Positions 9,328-19,182 are shown, counted from the first letter of the stretch. The stretch: 64,000 nucleotides of DNA from Simplicispira hankyongi (GCF_003570885.1 NZ_QXJC01000003.1:62001-126000); one strand, 5' to 3'. The notes: generated from the sequence alone by a model not told the origin. Translations and numbers: made by a program.

Positions 9328-10479
9328 GTGCATAGGATTCAGCTCCACTACACACTGTCGCGCGACGCCGGCAACCGCCTGATCCGCAACCCACTGCCTG
9401 AAATGCTGGCCGCGGTGGCGCAGGAAGGCTCCATCTCGGGCGCCGCGCGCGCCCTGGGCCTGTCGTACCGCCACGTGTGGGGTGCGCTCAAGCGCTGGGA
9501 GATAGAGCTGGGCGGCACGCTCGTTGTCTGGGGCAAGGGCCAGGCCGCACAACTAAGCGAATTTGGCCAGAAGCTCCTGTGGGCCGAACGCCAGGCCCAG
9601 GCCCGCCTGGCGCCGCAGATCGCCGCGCTGCACGCTGACCTGGAGCGCGCCTTTGCCGTCGCCTTCGACCCAAGCGCCCACGTGCTCACGCTCTACGCCA
9701 GCCACGACGACGCCCTGGGGCTGCTGCGCGAAGTCGCTGCGGCGGGCGACCCGACAAGTGGGTCGGTCGGTCAGCCAAGGGCTCGGGGCGCTCTGCACCT
9801 TGACATCCGCTTCACCGGCAGCGTGGACGCCATTCGTGCGCTCAATGAGGGGCGCTGCACGCTCGCGGGCTTTCATACGCTGGAGGGCGCCGCGCCAGGC
9901 TCGGAGACAGCGCGCACGTACAAGCCGCTGCTCAAACCCGGCCTGCACAAGCTGATCGGCTTTGCACGGCGCACGCAAGGCCTTATCGTGGCGCGTGGCA
10001 ACCCACTTGGCCTGCTGCGCCTGGCCGACGTGGCAGCGCGCGGCGCACGCTTTGTGCACCGGCCTTTGGGCACGGGTACGCGCGTGCTGCTGGGTGATTT
10101 GCTGGAGCGCGAAGGGCTGGAGGCCAGCGCCCTGGGCGCAGCCGGGCAAACCGAGCCTTCGCACGCCGCCGTGGCACAGGCCGTCGCTGCGGGCGCGGCC
10201 GATGTTGGCCTGGGCATCGAGATGGCGGCACGCGAACGCGGGCTCGATTTCATTCCCCTGGTGCACGAGCATTACCACCTGGCCTGTCTCAAATCCAGCC
10301 TGGACCAGGCACCCACTCTGGCGCTGCGAACGCTGCTGCAGTCGGCCGCCTGGCAGGCGCGCATGGCACAGCTAGCAGGCTACGCACCCGAGTACTGCGG
10401 CCAGGTTCTGGCCATGAGCGCTGTGCTGCCGTGGTGGAGGTTTTCCGCGCAAAAGCACGTTTTTCGTTCTAAGCGTTAA
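9328..10479 (+). CDS. ModE-like regulator with C-terminal binding-protein domain
   Basis: This 383-residue cytoplasmic regulator has an N-terminal ModE/LysR-type winged helix at about 22-85 (AVAQEGSISGAARALGLSYR). The rest resembles a periplasmic-binding-protein ligand domain (PBP_like; LYASHDDAL, GFHTLEG, GNPLGLL, RPLGTGTRVLL). Such fusions are known beside tungstate and molybdate transporters and probably sense the oxyanion or molybdopterin. The start is GTG at 9328, with no better upstream codon. It is divergent from tupBCA and close to modABC, so it is the likely regulator of one or both. Confidence 0.82.
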   Translation: MHRIQLHYTLSRDAGNRLIRNPLPEMLAAVAQEGSISGAARALGLSYRHVWGALKRWEIELGGTLVVWGKGQAAQLSEFGQKLLWAERQAQARLAPQIAALHADLERAFAVAFDPSAHVLTLYASHDDALGLLREVAAAGDPTSGSVGQPRARGALHLDIRFTGSVDAIRALNEGRCTLAGFHTLEGAAPGSETARTYKPLLKPGLHKLIGFARRTQGLIVARGNPLGLLRLADVAARGARFVHRPLGTGTRVLLGDLLEREGLEASALGAAGQTEPSHAAVAQAVAAGAADVGLGIEMAARERGLDFIPLVHEHYHLACLKSSLDQAPTLALRTLLQSAAWQARMAQLAGYAPEYCGQVLAMSAVLPWWRFSAQKHVFRSKR

Positions 10480-10484
10480 CCCTA

Positions 10485-10520
10485 ATTGCTATATTTTTAG
10501 TAGCTTCTGACGCATACCGC
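10485..10520 (-). repeat. Dispersed AGCGCTTAT repeat, truncated copy
   Basis: The minus strand carries GCGTCAGAAGCTACTAAA followed by AATATAGCAAT, matching the second (AGCTATT...AATAGC) module of the dispersed repeat. The AGCGCTTAT stem is missing. It lies just after the stop of the regulator gene. The rest of the 266-bp gap before the TRAP genes holds no gene I can support. Confidence 0.45.
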
Positions 10521-10745
10521 GCCTAGGGAATACACCGTCACGCTGCTGTCAGCCTGCGCCTACAGTGCTTCGTAGAATCGCTCGACTCGAAAAGTTACAA
10601 GCGCGCGCCGGGAGACTGTCGGGCTTGGAGCGTCAAAAGCGGAAATGGACCACTGCGGCCCATTTTGCAGCCGACGATTCCCAGCTCCGGCAGACTCCCA
10701 TGGCACTCCGCCAGCGATTCGTCACCGTCCATTTTTGGAGACTCC

Positions 10746-11366
10746 ATGCAGGCATTACTCAAACTATCCAGAGGCGTCGACTGGCTCAATGAGCGCGTCG
10801 GTCTCTTTGTCATCTGGCTGATCCTCGCGTCCACGGTGATCAGCGGCATCAACGCCATCGTGCGCAAGATCTTCAACTACAGCTCCAACGGCTTTCTGGA
10901 AGTGCAGTGGTACCTGTTTGCCGCAGCCTTCCTGCTCGCCTCAGGCTATACGTTGCTGCACCGCGAGCATGTGCGCGTGGACGTCGTCTCAAGCCGGTTT
11001 TCCAAGCGCACGCAGATCTGGCTCGACGTATTCGGCTTCGTGGTGTTCCTTACGCCGATGTGCGCGGCGGTACTGTGGTTCGGCATCCCGTTCTTCCTCC
11101 AGGGTTACCAATCCGGCGAAATGTCCAGCAACGCAGGCGGTCTGATCCGCTGGCCGGTGTACCTGATGATGCCGGTGGGCTTCGCGTTGCTGCTGCTGCA
11201 GGGTTGGTCGGAGCTGATCAAGCGCATCGCCTTCCTGAAGGGCCTGGTGCCTGATCCGACCGTCAAATCTGGCGAAAAAACGGCTGAGGAAGAACTGGCC
11301 GAATCCATCCGCCGCCTGGCCGAAGCCGCCAAAGGCGATGGCAACGCAGCCACCCAAGCCGATTGA
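10746..11366 (+). CDS. TRAP transporter small permease (DctQ type)
   Basis: This 206-residue inner-membrane protein has four helices. It has the family pattern of an N-terminal amphipathic stretch, a core EVQWYLFAAAFLLASGYTLL, the charged HREHVRVDVV, and a C-terminal cytoplasmic tail. The ATG at 10746 follows TTGGAG. It is the first gene of a dctQ-dctM operon and 14 bp ahead of the large permease. The matching binding proteins are encoded on the other strand at 13714-16029. The substrate is probably a 2-oxoacid or similar monocarboxylate, judged from those proteins. Confidence 0.9.
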   Translation: MQALLKLSRGVDWLNERVGLFVIWLILASTVISGINAIVRKIFNYSSNGFLEVQWYLFAAAFLLASGYTLLHREHVRVDVVSSRFSKRTQIWLDVFGFVVFLTPMCAAVLWFGIPFFLQGYQSGEMSSNAGGLIRWPVYLMMPVGFALLLLQGWSELIKRIAFLKGLVPDPTVKSGEKTAEEELAESIRRLAEAAKGDGNAATQAD

Positions 11367-11380
11367 GCGGAGACACATTC

Positions 11381-13141
11381 ATGGAATTCTTTACCTCTAA
11401 TCTGGCCCCGATCATGTTCGCGGGGCTGATCGTGTTCCTGCTGATGGGCTTTCCCGTGGCCTTCAGTCTCGGGGCTTGCGGTCTGTTCTTTGGTTTCGTT
11501 GGCATTGAACTGGGCCTGCTGCCCGAAGCACTGCTGCAGGCATTGCCGCTGCGGATCTACGGCATCATGCAGAACGACACACTGCTGGCGATTCCCTTCT
11601 TCACGCTGATGGGGTTGATCCTGGAGCGCAGCGGCATGGCGGAAGACCTGCTGGAGACCATCGGCCAGCTCTTCGGCCCGGTGCGAGGCGGTCTGGCACT
11701 CGCCGTGATCTTTGTGGGTGCGCTGCTCGCTGCAACCACCGGCGTGGTCGCCGCCTCCGTTATTTCCATGGGCCTGATCTCGTTGCCCATCATGCTGCGC
11801 TATGGCTACGACCGGCGCATTGCCACCGGTGTCATCGCCGCCTCCGGAACGCTGGCACAGATCATTCCGCCCTCGCTGGTGCTCATCGTGCTGGCTGACC
11901 AGTTGGGTCGCAGCGTGGGCGACATGTACAAGGGCGCATTCATCCCCGGTTTCATGCTCACGGGTTTCTACACCGGCTACGTGATTCTGCTGGCGATTTT
12001 CAAACCCAAGTGGGTGCCGGCGTTGCCGCCAGCGGCACGCACCATCCGCGAAGACAACGGCAGCAGCGGTCTGCCTTCGTTGCTGATCCTCACCATCGTC
12101 TCCGTGGGCGCCTCGCTGTTCTTCGCGCACCACATTGCCGACATTCACACCTGGTGGTCAGGTGAAACCGTCACCAGCGTCGCCAAGGACGAAACGATCG
12201 TCGTCTCCATGTGCGTTGGCGTGGCGCTGGCTTTTGTACTCTCCATGCTCAACAAGATCACGCACCTGGGCCTGCTCTCGCGTATGGCAGAGCGCGTGAC
12301 CTTCGTGCTGATTCCACCGCTCTTGCTGATCTTCCTGGTGCTGGGCACCATCTTCCTCGGCATCGCCACCCCAACGGAAGGCGGCGCCATGGGTGCACTG
12401 GGCGCGTTCACCATGGCAATGGTTCGCGGGCGCCTGAATTTCAAGCTGCTCAAGCAGGCCCTCATCTCGACCACACGCTTGTCCACCTTCGTGGTGTTCA
12501 TTTTGATCGGCTCGACCGTCTTCAGCCTGGTGTTTCAGGGCGTCGAGGGGCCGCGTTGGGTGGAACACCTGCTCACCGGCCTGCCCGGCGGCCAAGTGGG
12601 CTTCCTGATTCTGGTCAACCTGCTGATTTTCTTCCTGGCATTTTTCCTGGACTTCTTCGAACTGTCCTTCATCGTCGTGCCGCTGCTGGCTCCGGTCGCC
12701 GACAAGCTGGGGGTTGACCTGATCTGGTTTGGCGTGCTGCTGGCGGTGAACATGCAGACTTCATTCATGCACCCGCCGTTTGGCTTTGCGCTGTTCTACC
12801 TGCGCAGCGTGGCACCTGCCACGGCCTACACCGACCGCGTCACCAAGAAGCTGATCCAGCCCATCACTACCATGCAGATCTACTGGGGCGCCGTGCCGTT
12901 CGTGCTGATCCAGGTGATCATGGTCTCGTTGATCATCATCTTCCCAGGCATCGTCTCCAGCGGCCTCGACAAGAAGGAGGTGTACGATCTGGACAAGATT
13001 CGCCTGCAAATGGAATCCCAGATGCGCAAGCTCGACGCGCTGGACGCCGCTGCGCCGGAACCGGCTCCCGGCGAGCAACCCGAAGTCCCGGAAGATCCGA
13101 TGAAGGCGGCACAGGAGGCTATTCAGAGCGAGAAAAAATAA
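11381..13141 (+). CDS. TRAP transporter large permease (DctM type)
   Basis: This 586-residue permease of the TRAP family has 12 or more helices and drives sodium- or proton-coupled uptake. Motifs include MGFPVAFSLGACGLFFG, FFTLMGLILERSGMAEDLLE, LAATTGVVAASVISMGLISLP and GTLAQIIPPSLVLIVLAD. It is longer than typical DctM (about 430) because of a central insert (about 230-310) and a charged tail. The long form is usual for permeases paired with TakP-like proteins. The ATG at 11381 follows GCGGAGA. A strong terminator follows. Confidence 0.92.
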   Translation: MEFFTSNLAPIMFAGLIVFLLMGFPVAFSLGACGLFFGFVGIELGLLPEALLQALPLRIYGIMQNDTLLAIPFFTLMGLILERSGMAEDLLETIGQLFGPVRGGLALAVIFVGALLAATTGVVAASVISMGLISLPIMLRYGYDRRIATGVIAASGTLAQIIPPSLVLIVLADQLGRSVGDMYKGAFIPGFMLTGFYTGYVILLAIFKPKWVPALPPAARTIREDNGSSGLPSLLILTIVSVGASLFFAHHIADIHTWWSGETVTSVAKDETIVVSMCVGVALAFVLSMLNKITHLGLLSRMAERVTFVLIPPLLLIFLVLGTIFLGIATPTEGGAMGALGAFTMAMVRGRLNFKLLKQALISTTRLSTFVVFILIGSTVFSLVFQGVEGPRWVEHLLTGLPGGQVGFLILVNLLIFFLAFFLDFFELSFIVVPLLAPVADKLGVDLIWFGVLLAVNMQTSFMHPPFGFALFYLRSVAPATAYTDRVTKKLIQPITTMQIYWGAVPFVLIQVIMVSLIIIFPGIVSSGLDKKEVYDLDKIRLQMESQMRKLDALDAAAPEPAPGEQPEVPEDPMKAAQEAIQSEKK

Positions 13142-13172
13142 AGCCAGCGGGCCCTCATTCCCGCTCCAAGCC

Positions 13173-13204
13173 AAGAGCCCTGCCGATCGCAGGGCTCTTT
13201 TTTT
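13173..13204 (+). terminator. Rho-independent terminator after dctM
   Basis: An 11-bp perfect stem AAGAGCCCTGC / GCAGGGCTCTT with a 5-base loop runs into seven T residues. It lies 31 bp after the stop of the large TRAP permease and ends the dctQM transcript. Confidence 0.9.
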
Positions 13205-13642
13205 GCCCCTCCTCTTCAAGGAAGCGAGCAAAACTCTCTAGAAACGCATCGCCTCCAGGCCGGAACCATGCTCCAGAGCCATATCGGGCTCGATCCGTCA
13301 AAACCCAACCGATGCCCTGGCCCGTGCCGCTCGCGCGGCCTGCGCACCCCAATGCCGAGTTACTCACCGAACGCAGCAGACCAATGCACGCCACGACACC
13401 CACTTTTGCCGCAGACATTACCGGAATACGGGAGGCCTCTGGGCCATCAAATTCACAGGCACGGGTGCTTGCTGGAGCTTGCCGGTTGGATTAACGCGAT
13501 GCCGCCGCTCCTGGCGCAGTAGGCGCACGCACCGCAGCGCCTTGCCATTGGGCGCCCTTCAGACTCGCCGTCCCCCGTGGAACCCTTGCCATTGCTAACG
13601 CTTCCCCATGCGGGGCGGGAAGAGGACTTTCTCCTCCGAGTA
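13205..13642. other. Gap without a supportable gene
   Basis: Some 440 bp lie between the dctM terminator and the hairpins behind the TakP-like gene. Only short open frames occur on either strand. A minus-strand frame (13155-13418) contains RARYGSGAWFRPGGDAFLES, which looks protein-like, but it runs through the dctM terminator and I cannot name it. This may be a decayed gene remnant. Confidence 0.4.
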
Positions 13643-13664
13643 GGTGCGCCCCGCCGGGCGCACC
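13643..13664. other. Strong GC hairpin
   Basis: A perfect 9-bp stem GGTGCGCCC / GGGCGCACC closes on a CGCC tetraloop. It sits a few bases beyond the T-tract of the terminator of the minus-strand binding-protein gene. It could act as a backup terminator or a transcript-end stabiliser. Confidence 0.5.
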
Positions 13665-13668
13665 ACCC

Positions 13669-13696
13669 AAAAAAAAACCCCGCACCAGGCGGGGTT
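13669..13696 (-). terminator. Rho-independent terminator after the first TakP-like gene
   Basis: On the minus strand an 8-bp stem AACCCCGC / GCGGGGTT with a 5-base loop is followed by nine T residues. It lies 17 bp after the stop of the binding-protein gene. Confidence 0.9.
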
Positions 13697-13713
13697 CTTC
13701 GGGCTGCTTGCGC

Positions 13714-14793
13714 TTAGAGTTTCTGGCGCTGCATGAAGTTGTCGAAGGTACCTTCCGCAAAGCGGAACCACAGCACTTCATCACGCTGGAAGTTCAGGTA
13801 GTCAGCGTAGATCTTCTTCCAGGCGGGGTTCTTCGCGTTCAGGTCGGCATAGACTTCCTTGGCCGCCTTGAACGAGGCGTCCATCACCGACTGCGGGAAC
13901 GGCAGCACCTTGGTTTTGGCGCCAACCAGTTGCTTGAGTGCGCCAGGGTTGCGTGCATCGTAGCGCGCTTGCGTGGTCACATGGGCTTCGTAGGAAGCCG
14001 CCTTGATGATGGCCTTGTTCTCATCTGACAGACCATTGAAGGCCTTGTCATTGGCGTAGAACGACAGGTTCAAGCTGCCTTCCCACCAACCGGGGTAGTA
14101 GTAGAACGGGGCCACCTTGTTGATGCCCAGCTTCTGATCGTCGTAGGGGCCAATCCATTCGGCCGCGTCAATCGTGCCTTTTTCAAGCGCCTGGTAGATT
14201 TCGCCGCCAGGAATGTTTTGCGGCACACCGCCCATGCGTTCGATGACCCTGCCGCCAAAGCCGCCAATGCGGAATTTCAGGCCTTTGATGTCCTCAGGCG
14301 ATTTGACTTCCTTGCGGAACCAGCCGCCCATCTGTGTGCCGGTATTGCCACCAATGAAGTCGATGATGTTGTACTGGGCATAGAACTCGCGCATGAGCTT
14401 TTCGCCGTTGCCGTCCACCATCCAGGCGGTGAGCTGGCGCGAGTTCATGCCGAAGGGAATGGCACCACCGATGGCGAACGCCTCGTTTTTGCCGAAGAAA
14501 TAGTAGGGCGCGGTGTGCGCGATTTCGACGGTGCCGTTCTGCACCCCATCGACCACACCGAACGCAGGCATCAACTCGCCAGCAGCGTGGACCGAAACTT
14601 CAAACTTGCCGCCAGACATGCTCTTGACGGCATTGGAAAACACCTCGGCGGCACCGAAGATGGTATCCAACGATTTGGGGAAACTCGACGCCAGGCGCCA
14701 GCGCACCGCGGCCTGCGCATGCACAGCCGGTGCGACACCTGCCGCGAGCACCCCGGCGATGCCGGCATTTTTGATAAGGGAACGACGATCCAT
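13714..14793 (-). CDS. TRAP transporter substrate-binding protein, TakP-like (first copy)
   Basis: This 359-residue exported binding protein has the N-terminus MDRRSLIKNAGIAGVLAAGV, a twin-arginine-like signal ending at VHAQA. It matches the TakP/DctP family in WRLASSFPKSLDTIFGAAEVF, NTGTQMGGWFRKE, EWIGPYDDQKLG and FYYYPGWWEG. TakP binds 2-oxoacids such as pyruvate, so a similar ligand is likely. It is a close paralogue of the next gene upstream and converges on dctQM, with which it probably works. A terminator follows directly. Confidence 0.9.
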   Translation of the reverse strand: MDRRSLIKNAGIAGVLAAGVAPAVHAQAAVRWRLASSFPKSLDTIFGAAEVFSNAVKSMSGGKFEVSVHAAGELMPAFGVVDGVQNGTVEIAHTAPYYFFGKNEAFAIGGAIPFGMNSRQLTAWMVDGNGEKLMREFYAQYNIIDFIGGNTGTQMGGWFRKEVKSPEDIKGLKFRIGGFGGRVIERMGGVPQNIPGGEIYQALEKGTIDAAEWIGPYDDQKLGINKVAPFYYYPGWWEGSLNLSFYANDKAFNGLSDENKAIIKAASYEAHVTTQARYDARNPGALKQLVGAKTKVLPFPQSVMDASFKAAKEVYADLNAKNPAWKKIYADYLNFQRDEVLWFRFAEGTFDNFMQRQKL

Positions 14794-14844
14794 TGCAAGT
14801 CTCCTGTGGATGAAAAAAGGTGCTGGCGGTGCTGATGCGGTGCC

Positions 14845-14884
14845 AAAAAAAACCGGCGTCAGGCCCGCGCAGGTGCGGGCCTGA
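14845..14884 (-). terminator. Probable terminator after the second TakP-like gene
   Basis: A 10-bp perfect stem TCAGGCCCGC / GCGGGCCTGA is followed on the minus strand, after a 6-base gap, by eight T residues. It separates the two tandem binding-protein genes, suggesting separate transcripts. The gap makes it less than ideal as an intrinsic terminator. Confidence 0.65.
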
Positions 14885-14946
14885 GACTCCGGCTGCTTGG
14901 GCGATCAATGCCGCCATGGCCTGATCGCGACAAGAACGATTGCGGG

Positions 14947-16029
14947 CTACAGCTTGACCGAAGTCATGTAGCTGTCGAAGCGGAACTCGGAGAAACGGCC
15001 CCACAGGATCTGATCGCGCTGGAAGGCTCGCATGTCCTGGTGGATTTTCTTGAACTCGGGCGACTTGGCTTCGTGCTCGGCAAACACTTCCATCGCCGAC
15101 TTGAAGCCGGCGTCCATGAGCTCCTTGGAGAACGCCTTGAGCTGGGTCTTGGCGCCCACGAGCTTCTTGAGCGCAATGGGATTGAAGGCGTCGTACTTGG
15201 CCGTCATGTCGCGGGCTGCGACGGCCGTGGCGGCGTCCACCATGGCCTGGAACTCGGGCGTCAGCGCCGCGTAGGCCTTGGCGTTGATGAAGAATTCCAG
15301 CTCGGCGCCGCCTTCCCACCAGCCGGGGTAATAGTAGTAAGGCGCCACTTTGTTGAAGCCCAGCTTTTCGTCGTCGTAAGGGCCGACGAATTCGCAAGCG
15401 TCCAGCGTGCCCTTTTCCAGCGCCTGGTAGACCTCGCCCGCTGGCATGTTCTGCGACACCACGCCGAGCTTCTGCATGGATTCGCCGAACAGGCCACCGC
15501 CCATGCGCATCTTCAGGCCCTTCAAGTCTTCAGCGGTATTGATTTCCTTGCGGTACCAGCCGCCCATCTGCGTGCCGGTGTTGCCGGCGCTGCGGCTCTT
15601 GATGTTGTATTTGGCGTAGAACTCGTCCATCAGCTTGCGGCCGTTGCCGTGTTCCATCCACGCGTCCATCTGGCGCGCCGTCAGGCCAAAGGGTACCGCG
15701 CAGCCAAAGGCAAAAATGGAGTCTTTCCCGGTGAAGTAGTACGGCGCGGTCTGCGCCATTTCCACCGTGCCGTTTTGAATGGCATCCACCACGCCAAAGG
15801 GAGGCATCAGTTCGCCGGCGGCGTGCACCGAAACTTCAAACTTGCCACCAGACAAGGCCTTGAGCGTCTTGGCGAACATCTCGGCGCTGCCGAAAATGGT
15901 GTCGAGCGACTTGGGGAAACTCGATGCCAGGCGCCAGCGGACAGTGGCCTGGGCGTGCACGGCAGGGGCAACCCCTGCGGCCAGTACGCCAGCGACGCCG
16001 GCATGTTTGATGAGTGAGCGACGATCCAT
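14947..16029 (-). CDS. TRAP transporter substrate-binding protein, TakP-like (second copy)
   Basis: This 360-residue exported binding protein is a clear paralogue of the gene just downstream. It shares MDRRSLIK, WRLASSFPKSLDTIFGSAEM, NTGTQMGGWYRKE, FVGPYDDEKLGFNKVA and YYYYPGWWEGG. The signal peptide ends at VHAQA. The ATG at 16029 gives the conserved signal; a longer open frame upstream is not needed. It differs from the first copy mainly in the C-terminal third, which suggests a different ligand or expression. It probably shares the DctQM permease. Confidence 0.9.
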   Translation of the reverse strand: MDRRSLIKHAGVAGVLAAGVAPAVHAQATVRWRLASSFPKSLDTIFGSAEMFAKTLKALSGGKFEVSVHAAGELMPPFGVVDAIQNGTVEMAQTAPYYFTGKDSIFAFGCAVPFGLTARQMDAWMEHGNGRKLMDEFYAKYNIKSRSAGNTGTQMGGWYRKEINTAEDLKGLKMRMGGGLFGESMQKLGVVSQNMPAGEVYQALEKGTLDACEFVGPYDDEKLGFNKVAPYYYYPGWWEGGAELEFFINAKAYAALTPEFQAMVDAATAVAARDMTAKYDAFNPIALKKLVGAKTQLKAFSKELMDAGFKSAMEVFAEHEAKSPEFKKIHQDMRAFQRDQILWGRFSEFRFDSYMTSVKL

Positions 16030-16262
16030 GAGAACCTCTTGAGAAACGGGGTTGCAATAGTGCCTAACGCGTGGCACATCCGCCGCGCGGCCCAGCCACT
16101 TTAGCAGCCATGGAGGAATTGTAAAAAGGCACTTTCCAGAGCCTCTGCGGGTTTTCCCGCGAAAGCCCGCGGCGAGGCGCATGCCTTCAGGGTTCTGCAA
16201 GCATGCACCTGCAGCCACTGCGCATCGGAAAGCGCAGCACCCCTACCTCCGCAGGGGAATTG

Positions 16263-18179
16263 TCAGGCTGCGCGCTCGCCCATAGCGCGCACCGATGCAC
16301 CAAAGCGCGCCTGCACCGAGGCTGCGATGCCTGGCGCGTCGAGCCCCTGCAAAGACAGGAGCGTGGCCGGGTCACCGTGCTCAATGAAGACGTCGGGCAG
16401 ACCGAGCTGCAGCACCGGTCGCTGCATGCCCGCGGCGGCCAGGGCTTCAAGCACCGCGCTGCCTGCACCGCCCTGGATGCAGCCCTCTTCGAGCGTGACG
16501 AGCGCGTCGTGCTCGGCGGCGAGTTGCAGCAGCAATTCGGTATCCAGCGGCTTGGCCCAGCGCATGTTGGCCACGGTCGCGTCAAACTGCTCGGCGGCTT
16601 CGAGGGCCGGGTACAGCAAGGTGCCAAACGCCAGGATGGCGATGCGTGGCAGGCCGGCTGGCCGCAAGGCACTGCTGCGGGTGCGGCGGATTTCGCCTTT
16701 GCCGTACGGCAAGGCGTCCAGCCCCGGCAACGGCGCGGTGCCGGCACCGCTGCCGCGCGGGTAGCGCACAGCGACCGGGTGGTTCTGGGCGAAGGCGGTG
16801 CAGAGCAACTGGCGACACTCACGTTCGTCGGCCGGGCAGGCCATGGCCATGTTGGGGATGCAGCGCACAAAGGCGATGTCGTAGGCGCCCGCATGGGTCG
16901 CGCCGTCGGCGCCCACCAGACCTGCGCGATCAAGCGCAAAAACCACGGGCAGGTTTTGCAAGGCAACGTCGTGGATCAACTGGTCGTAGGCGCGCTGCAA
17001 GAAGGTGGAATAGATGGCGACCACCGGCTTGACGCCCTCGCAGGCCATGCCCGCAGCGAATGTCACCGCGTGCTGCTCGGCAATGCCCACGTCGTAGTAC
17101 CGATCAGGGAAACGCCGCTCGAACTCCACCATGCCCGAGCCTTCGCGCATCGCCGGTGTGATGCCCACCAGGCGCTCGTCGTGCGCCGCCATGTCGCAGA
17201 GCCACTGGCCGAACACCTGCGTGAAAGTCTGGCGTGGCGGCGTGGCGGGCTTGACCAGGCCAATCTTCGGATCAAACCGCGAGGGGCCGTGGTAGGCCAC
17301 CGGGTCGGCCTCGGCCAGCTTGTAGCCCTGGCCCTTCTTGGTGACCACGTGCAGAAACTGCGGGCCCTTGAGCTCCTGGATATTCTGCAGCGTCGGAATG
17401 AGCGAATCCAGATCGTGCCCATCAATGGGCCCGATGTAATTGAAGCCAAACTTCTCGAACAGCGTCGCCGGCACCACCATGCCCTTGGCCTGCTGCTCAA
17501 GGCGCTTGGCGAGTTCCAGCAGCGGCGGCACAGGGCGCAGCACCGTCTTGCCGACGTTCTTGGCGGCCGCATAGAACTGCCCGCTCATGAGCTGCGCCAG
17601 GTAGCGGTTCAGCGCCCCCACTGGCGGGCTGATGCTCATGTCGTTGTCGTTGAGGATGACCAGCAGGTTGCAATCCGCTACGCCGGCATTGTTCAGCGCC
17701 TCGAAGGCCATACCGGCCGTCATGGCGCCGTCGCCAATGATGGCCACCGCATAGCGCTCATCGCCGCGCCGCTTGGCAGCCATCGCCATGCCCAGGGCGG
17801 CGGAAATGCTGGTGCTCGAATGCGCGGTGCCAAAGGTGTCGTATTCGCTCTCGGCGCGCTGCGGGAAACCCGAGATGCCGCCGAGCTGGCGCAGCGTCCC
17901 CATGCGCTCGCGCCGGCCGGTCAGGATCTTGTGCGGGTAGGTCTGGTGGCCCACATCCCACACCAGGCGGTCGCGCGGGGTGTCGAAGACGTAGTGCAGC
18001 GCCACGGTGAGTTCCACTGTCCCCAGGTTGGAGCTCAGGTGCCCGCCCGTTTTGGAGACGCTGTCAAGCACGAAGGCGCGCAGTTCGTCGGCCAGGCGCT
18101 TGAGCTCGGCGCGTGAGAGCCGGCGCAGATCCGCCGGGTCGTTCACGGTCTCAAGCAGGGGGTAGGCGTTCGTGGACAT
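16263..18179 (-). CDS. dxs: 1-deoxy-D-xylulose-5-phosphate synthase
   Basis: This 638-residue thiamine-diphosphate enzyme condenses pyruvate with glyceraldehyde 3-phosphate, the first step of the MEP isoprenoid pathway. The thiamine-binding signature is GDGAMTAG...NDNDMSIS. The active-site His region is [15 protein letters not shown]. The catalytic Glu is in [15 protein letters not shown]. The C-terminal transketolase domain ends normally. Length matches the family. It is the last gene of xseB-ispA-dxs, with a dispersed repeat in the 64-bp gap to ispA. Confidence 0.97.
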   Translation of the reverse strand: MSTNAYPLLETVNDPADLRRLSRAELKRLADELRAFVLDSVSKTGGHLSSNLGTVELTVALHYVFDTPRDRLVWDVGHQTYPHKILTGRRERMGTLRQLGGISGFPQRAESEYDTFGTAHSSTSISAALGMAMAAKRRGDERYAVAIIGDGAMTAGMAFEALNNAGVADCNLLVILNDNDMSISPPVGALNRYLAQLMSGQFYAAAKNVGKTVLRPVPPLLELAKRLEQQAKGMVVPATLFEKFGFNYIGPIDGHDLDSLIPTLQNIQELKGPQFLHVVTKKGQGYKLAEADPVAYHGPSRFDPKIGLVKPATPPRQTFTQVFGQWLCDMAAHDERLVGITPAMREGSGMVEFERRFPDRYYDVGIAEQHAVTFAAGMACEGVKPVVAIYSTFLQRAYDQLIHDVALQNLPVVFALDRAGLVGADGATHAGAYDIAFVRCIPNMAMACPADERECRQLLCTAFAQNHPVAVRYPRGSGAGTAPLPGLDALPYGKGEIRRTRSSALRPAGLPRIAILAFGTLLYPALEAAEQFDATVANMRWAKPLDTELLLQLAAEHDALVTLEEGCIQGGAGSAVLEALAAAGMQRPVLQLGLPDVFIEHGDPATLLSLQGLDAPGIAASVQARFGASVRAMGERAA

Positions 18180-18180
18180 T

Positions 18181-18243
18181 CAATACTATATTTTTAATAG
18201 CTTATAGCGCTTACTCCATAAGCGCTAGGAGGCATTTTTACTT
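18181..18243 (-). repeat. Dispersed AGCGCTTAT repeat between ispA and dxs
   Basis: The minus strand shows GCCTCCTAGCGCTTATGG, AGTAAGCGCTATAAGCTATT and then AAAAATATAGTATT. Both hairpin modules are present. It fills the whole gap between the ispA stop and the dxs start and also provides the last bases of ispA. Confidence 0.85.
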
Positions 18244-19182
18244 CTAATTTGAGCGCAGCAGCACCATGTCTGCCAGCGCCGCGAGCCACGTGGTGTCGGG
18301 CAGGCCGCTAGCGTCCAGCCCGGCCAGTGCTTCGCGGTGGAGATTCTGCGCGCATTGCCGCGCAGGCTCCAGGCCGAGCAGTGACACGTAGGTGGGTTTG
18401 GCATCGGCCGCGTCCTTGCCAGCCGTCTTGCCCAGCGTGGCCGAATCCTGCGTCACGTCCAGGATATCGTCGACCACCTGGAACGCCAACCCGAGAGAGG
18501 CCCCGTAACGCGCCAGGCCCGCAAGCGCCAGCGCACCCGGCGTGCCGCAGGCGGCGCCCATCATCACACTGGCTTGCAGGAGCGCGCCGGTCTTGAGCTG
18601 GTGCATGCGCCGCAGTTGAGATTCGTCAAGCTGCAGGCCGACACTGGCCAAATCGATCGCCTGCCCGCCCGCCATGCCCGCCGCGCCCGCCGCGCGCGCG
18701 AGCTGCCGACACAGGGCAGCTTGCACGTTCGCCGGGATGGCGCTGTGCTCGGGTGTGAGCAGCTCGAAGGCCAGCGCCTGCAACGCGTCGCCCGCGAGCA
18801 GTGCGCCGGATTCGCCAAACTGCACATGCACGGTAGGCTTGCCCCGGCGCAGCACGTCGTTGTCCATGCAGGGCATGTCGTCGTGCACCAAGGAGTAGGC
18901 ATGAATGAGCTCAACGGCGCACGCGGCGCGCAGCGCCGCATCGTCGAGCGCTGCGCGCATCGCTGCATTGCCAGGCAAAGCCCCTTCGTCAGCCACCGCC
19001 TCGCGCGCCGCCAGCACCAGCAGCGGCCGCAGACGCTTGCCACCACCTTGCACCGCATAGCGCATGGCTTGGCCCAGGTCTTCAGGTGCGCCCGGCCCCA
19101 CCCACCGAGACAGGGCGGCTTCGGTGCGGGCCAGTTGCGCCGCATTCCAGGCGGCAAATGCCTGATCGGGTACGCCGCTCAT
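18244..19182 (-). CDS. ispA: Polyprenyl synthetase, (2E,6E)-farnesyl diphosphate synthase
   Basis: This 312-residue prenyltransferase condenses isopentenyl and dimethylallyl diphosphates to farnesyl diphosphate. The first aspartate-rich motif is [11 protein letters not shown] and the second is [19 protein letters not shown] and [14 protein letters not shown] are also present. Small residues ahead of the first motif fit a C15 product. Its start overlaps the xseB stop as ATGA. The last codons lie at the edge of a dispersed repeat. Confidence 0.95.
   Translation of the reverse strand: MSGVPDQAFAAWNAAQLARTEAALSRWVGPGAPEDLGQAMRYAVQGGGKRLRPLLVLAAREAVADEGALPGNAAMRAALDDAALRAACAVELIHAYSLVHDDMPCMDNDVLRRGKPTVHVQFGESGALLAGDALQALAFELLTPEHSAIPANVQAALCRQLARAAGAAGMAGGQAIDLASVGLQLDESQLRRMHQLKTGALLQASVMMGAACGTPGALALAGLARYGASLGLAFQVVDDILDVTQDSATLGKTAGKDAADAKPTYVSLLGLEPARQCAQNLHREALAGLDASGLPDTTWLAALADMVLLRSN

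Noticed and set aside
13155-13418. A minus-strand 87-codon frame with a protein-like stretch
   Set aside because: It runs through the dctM terminator, has no clear start site and no family I recognise. It is noted only as part of the gap.
14794-14946. Possible promoter only between the tandem binding-protein genes
   Set aside because: The segment is better explained by a terminator-like hairpin with a T tract on the minus strand. No convincing -35/-10 pair was found.
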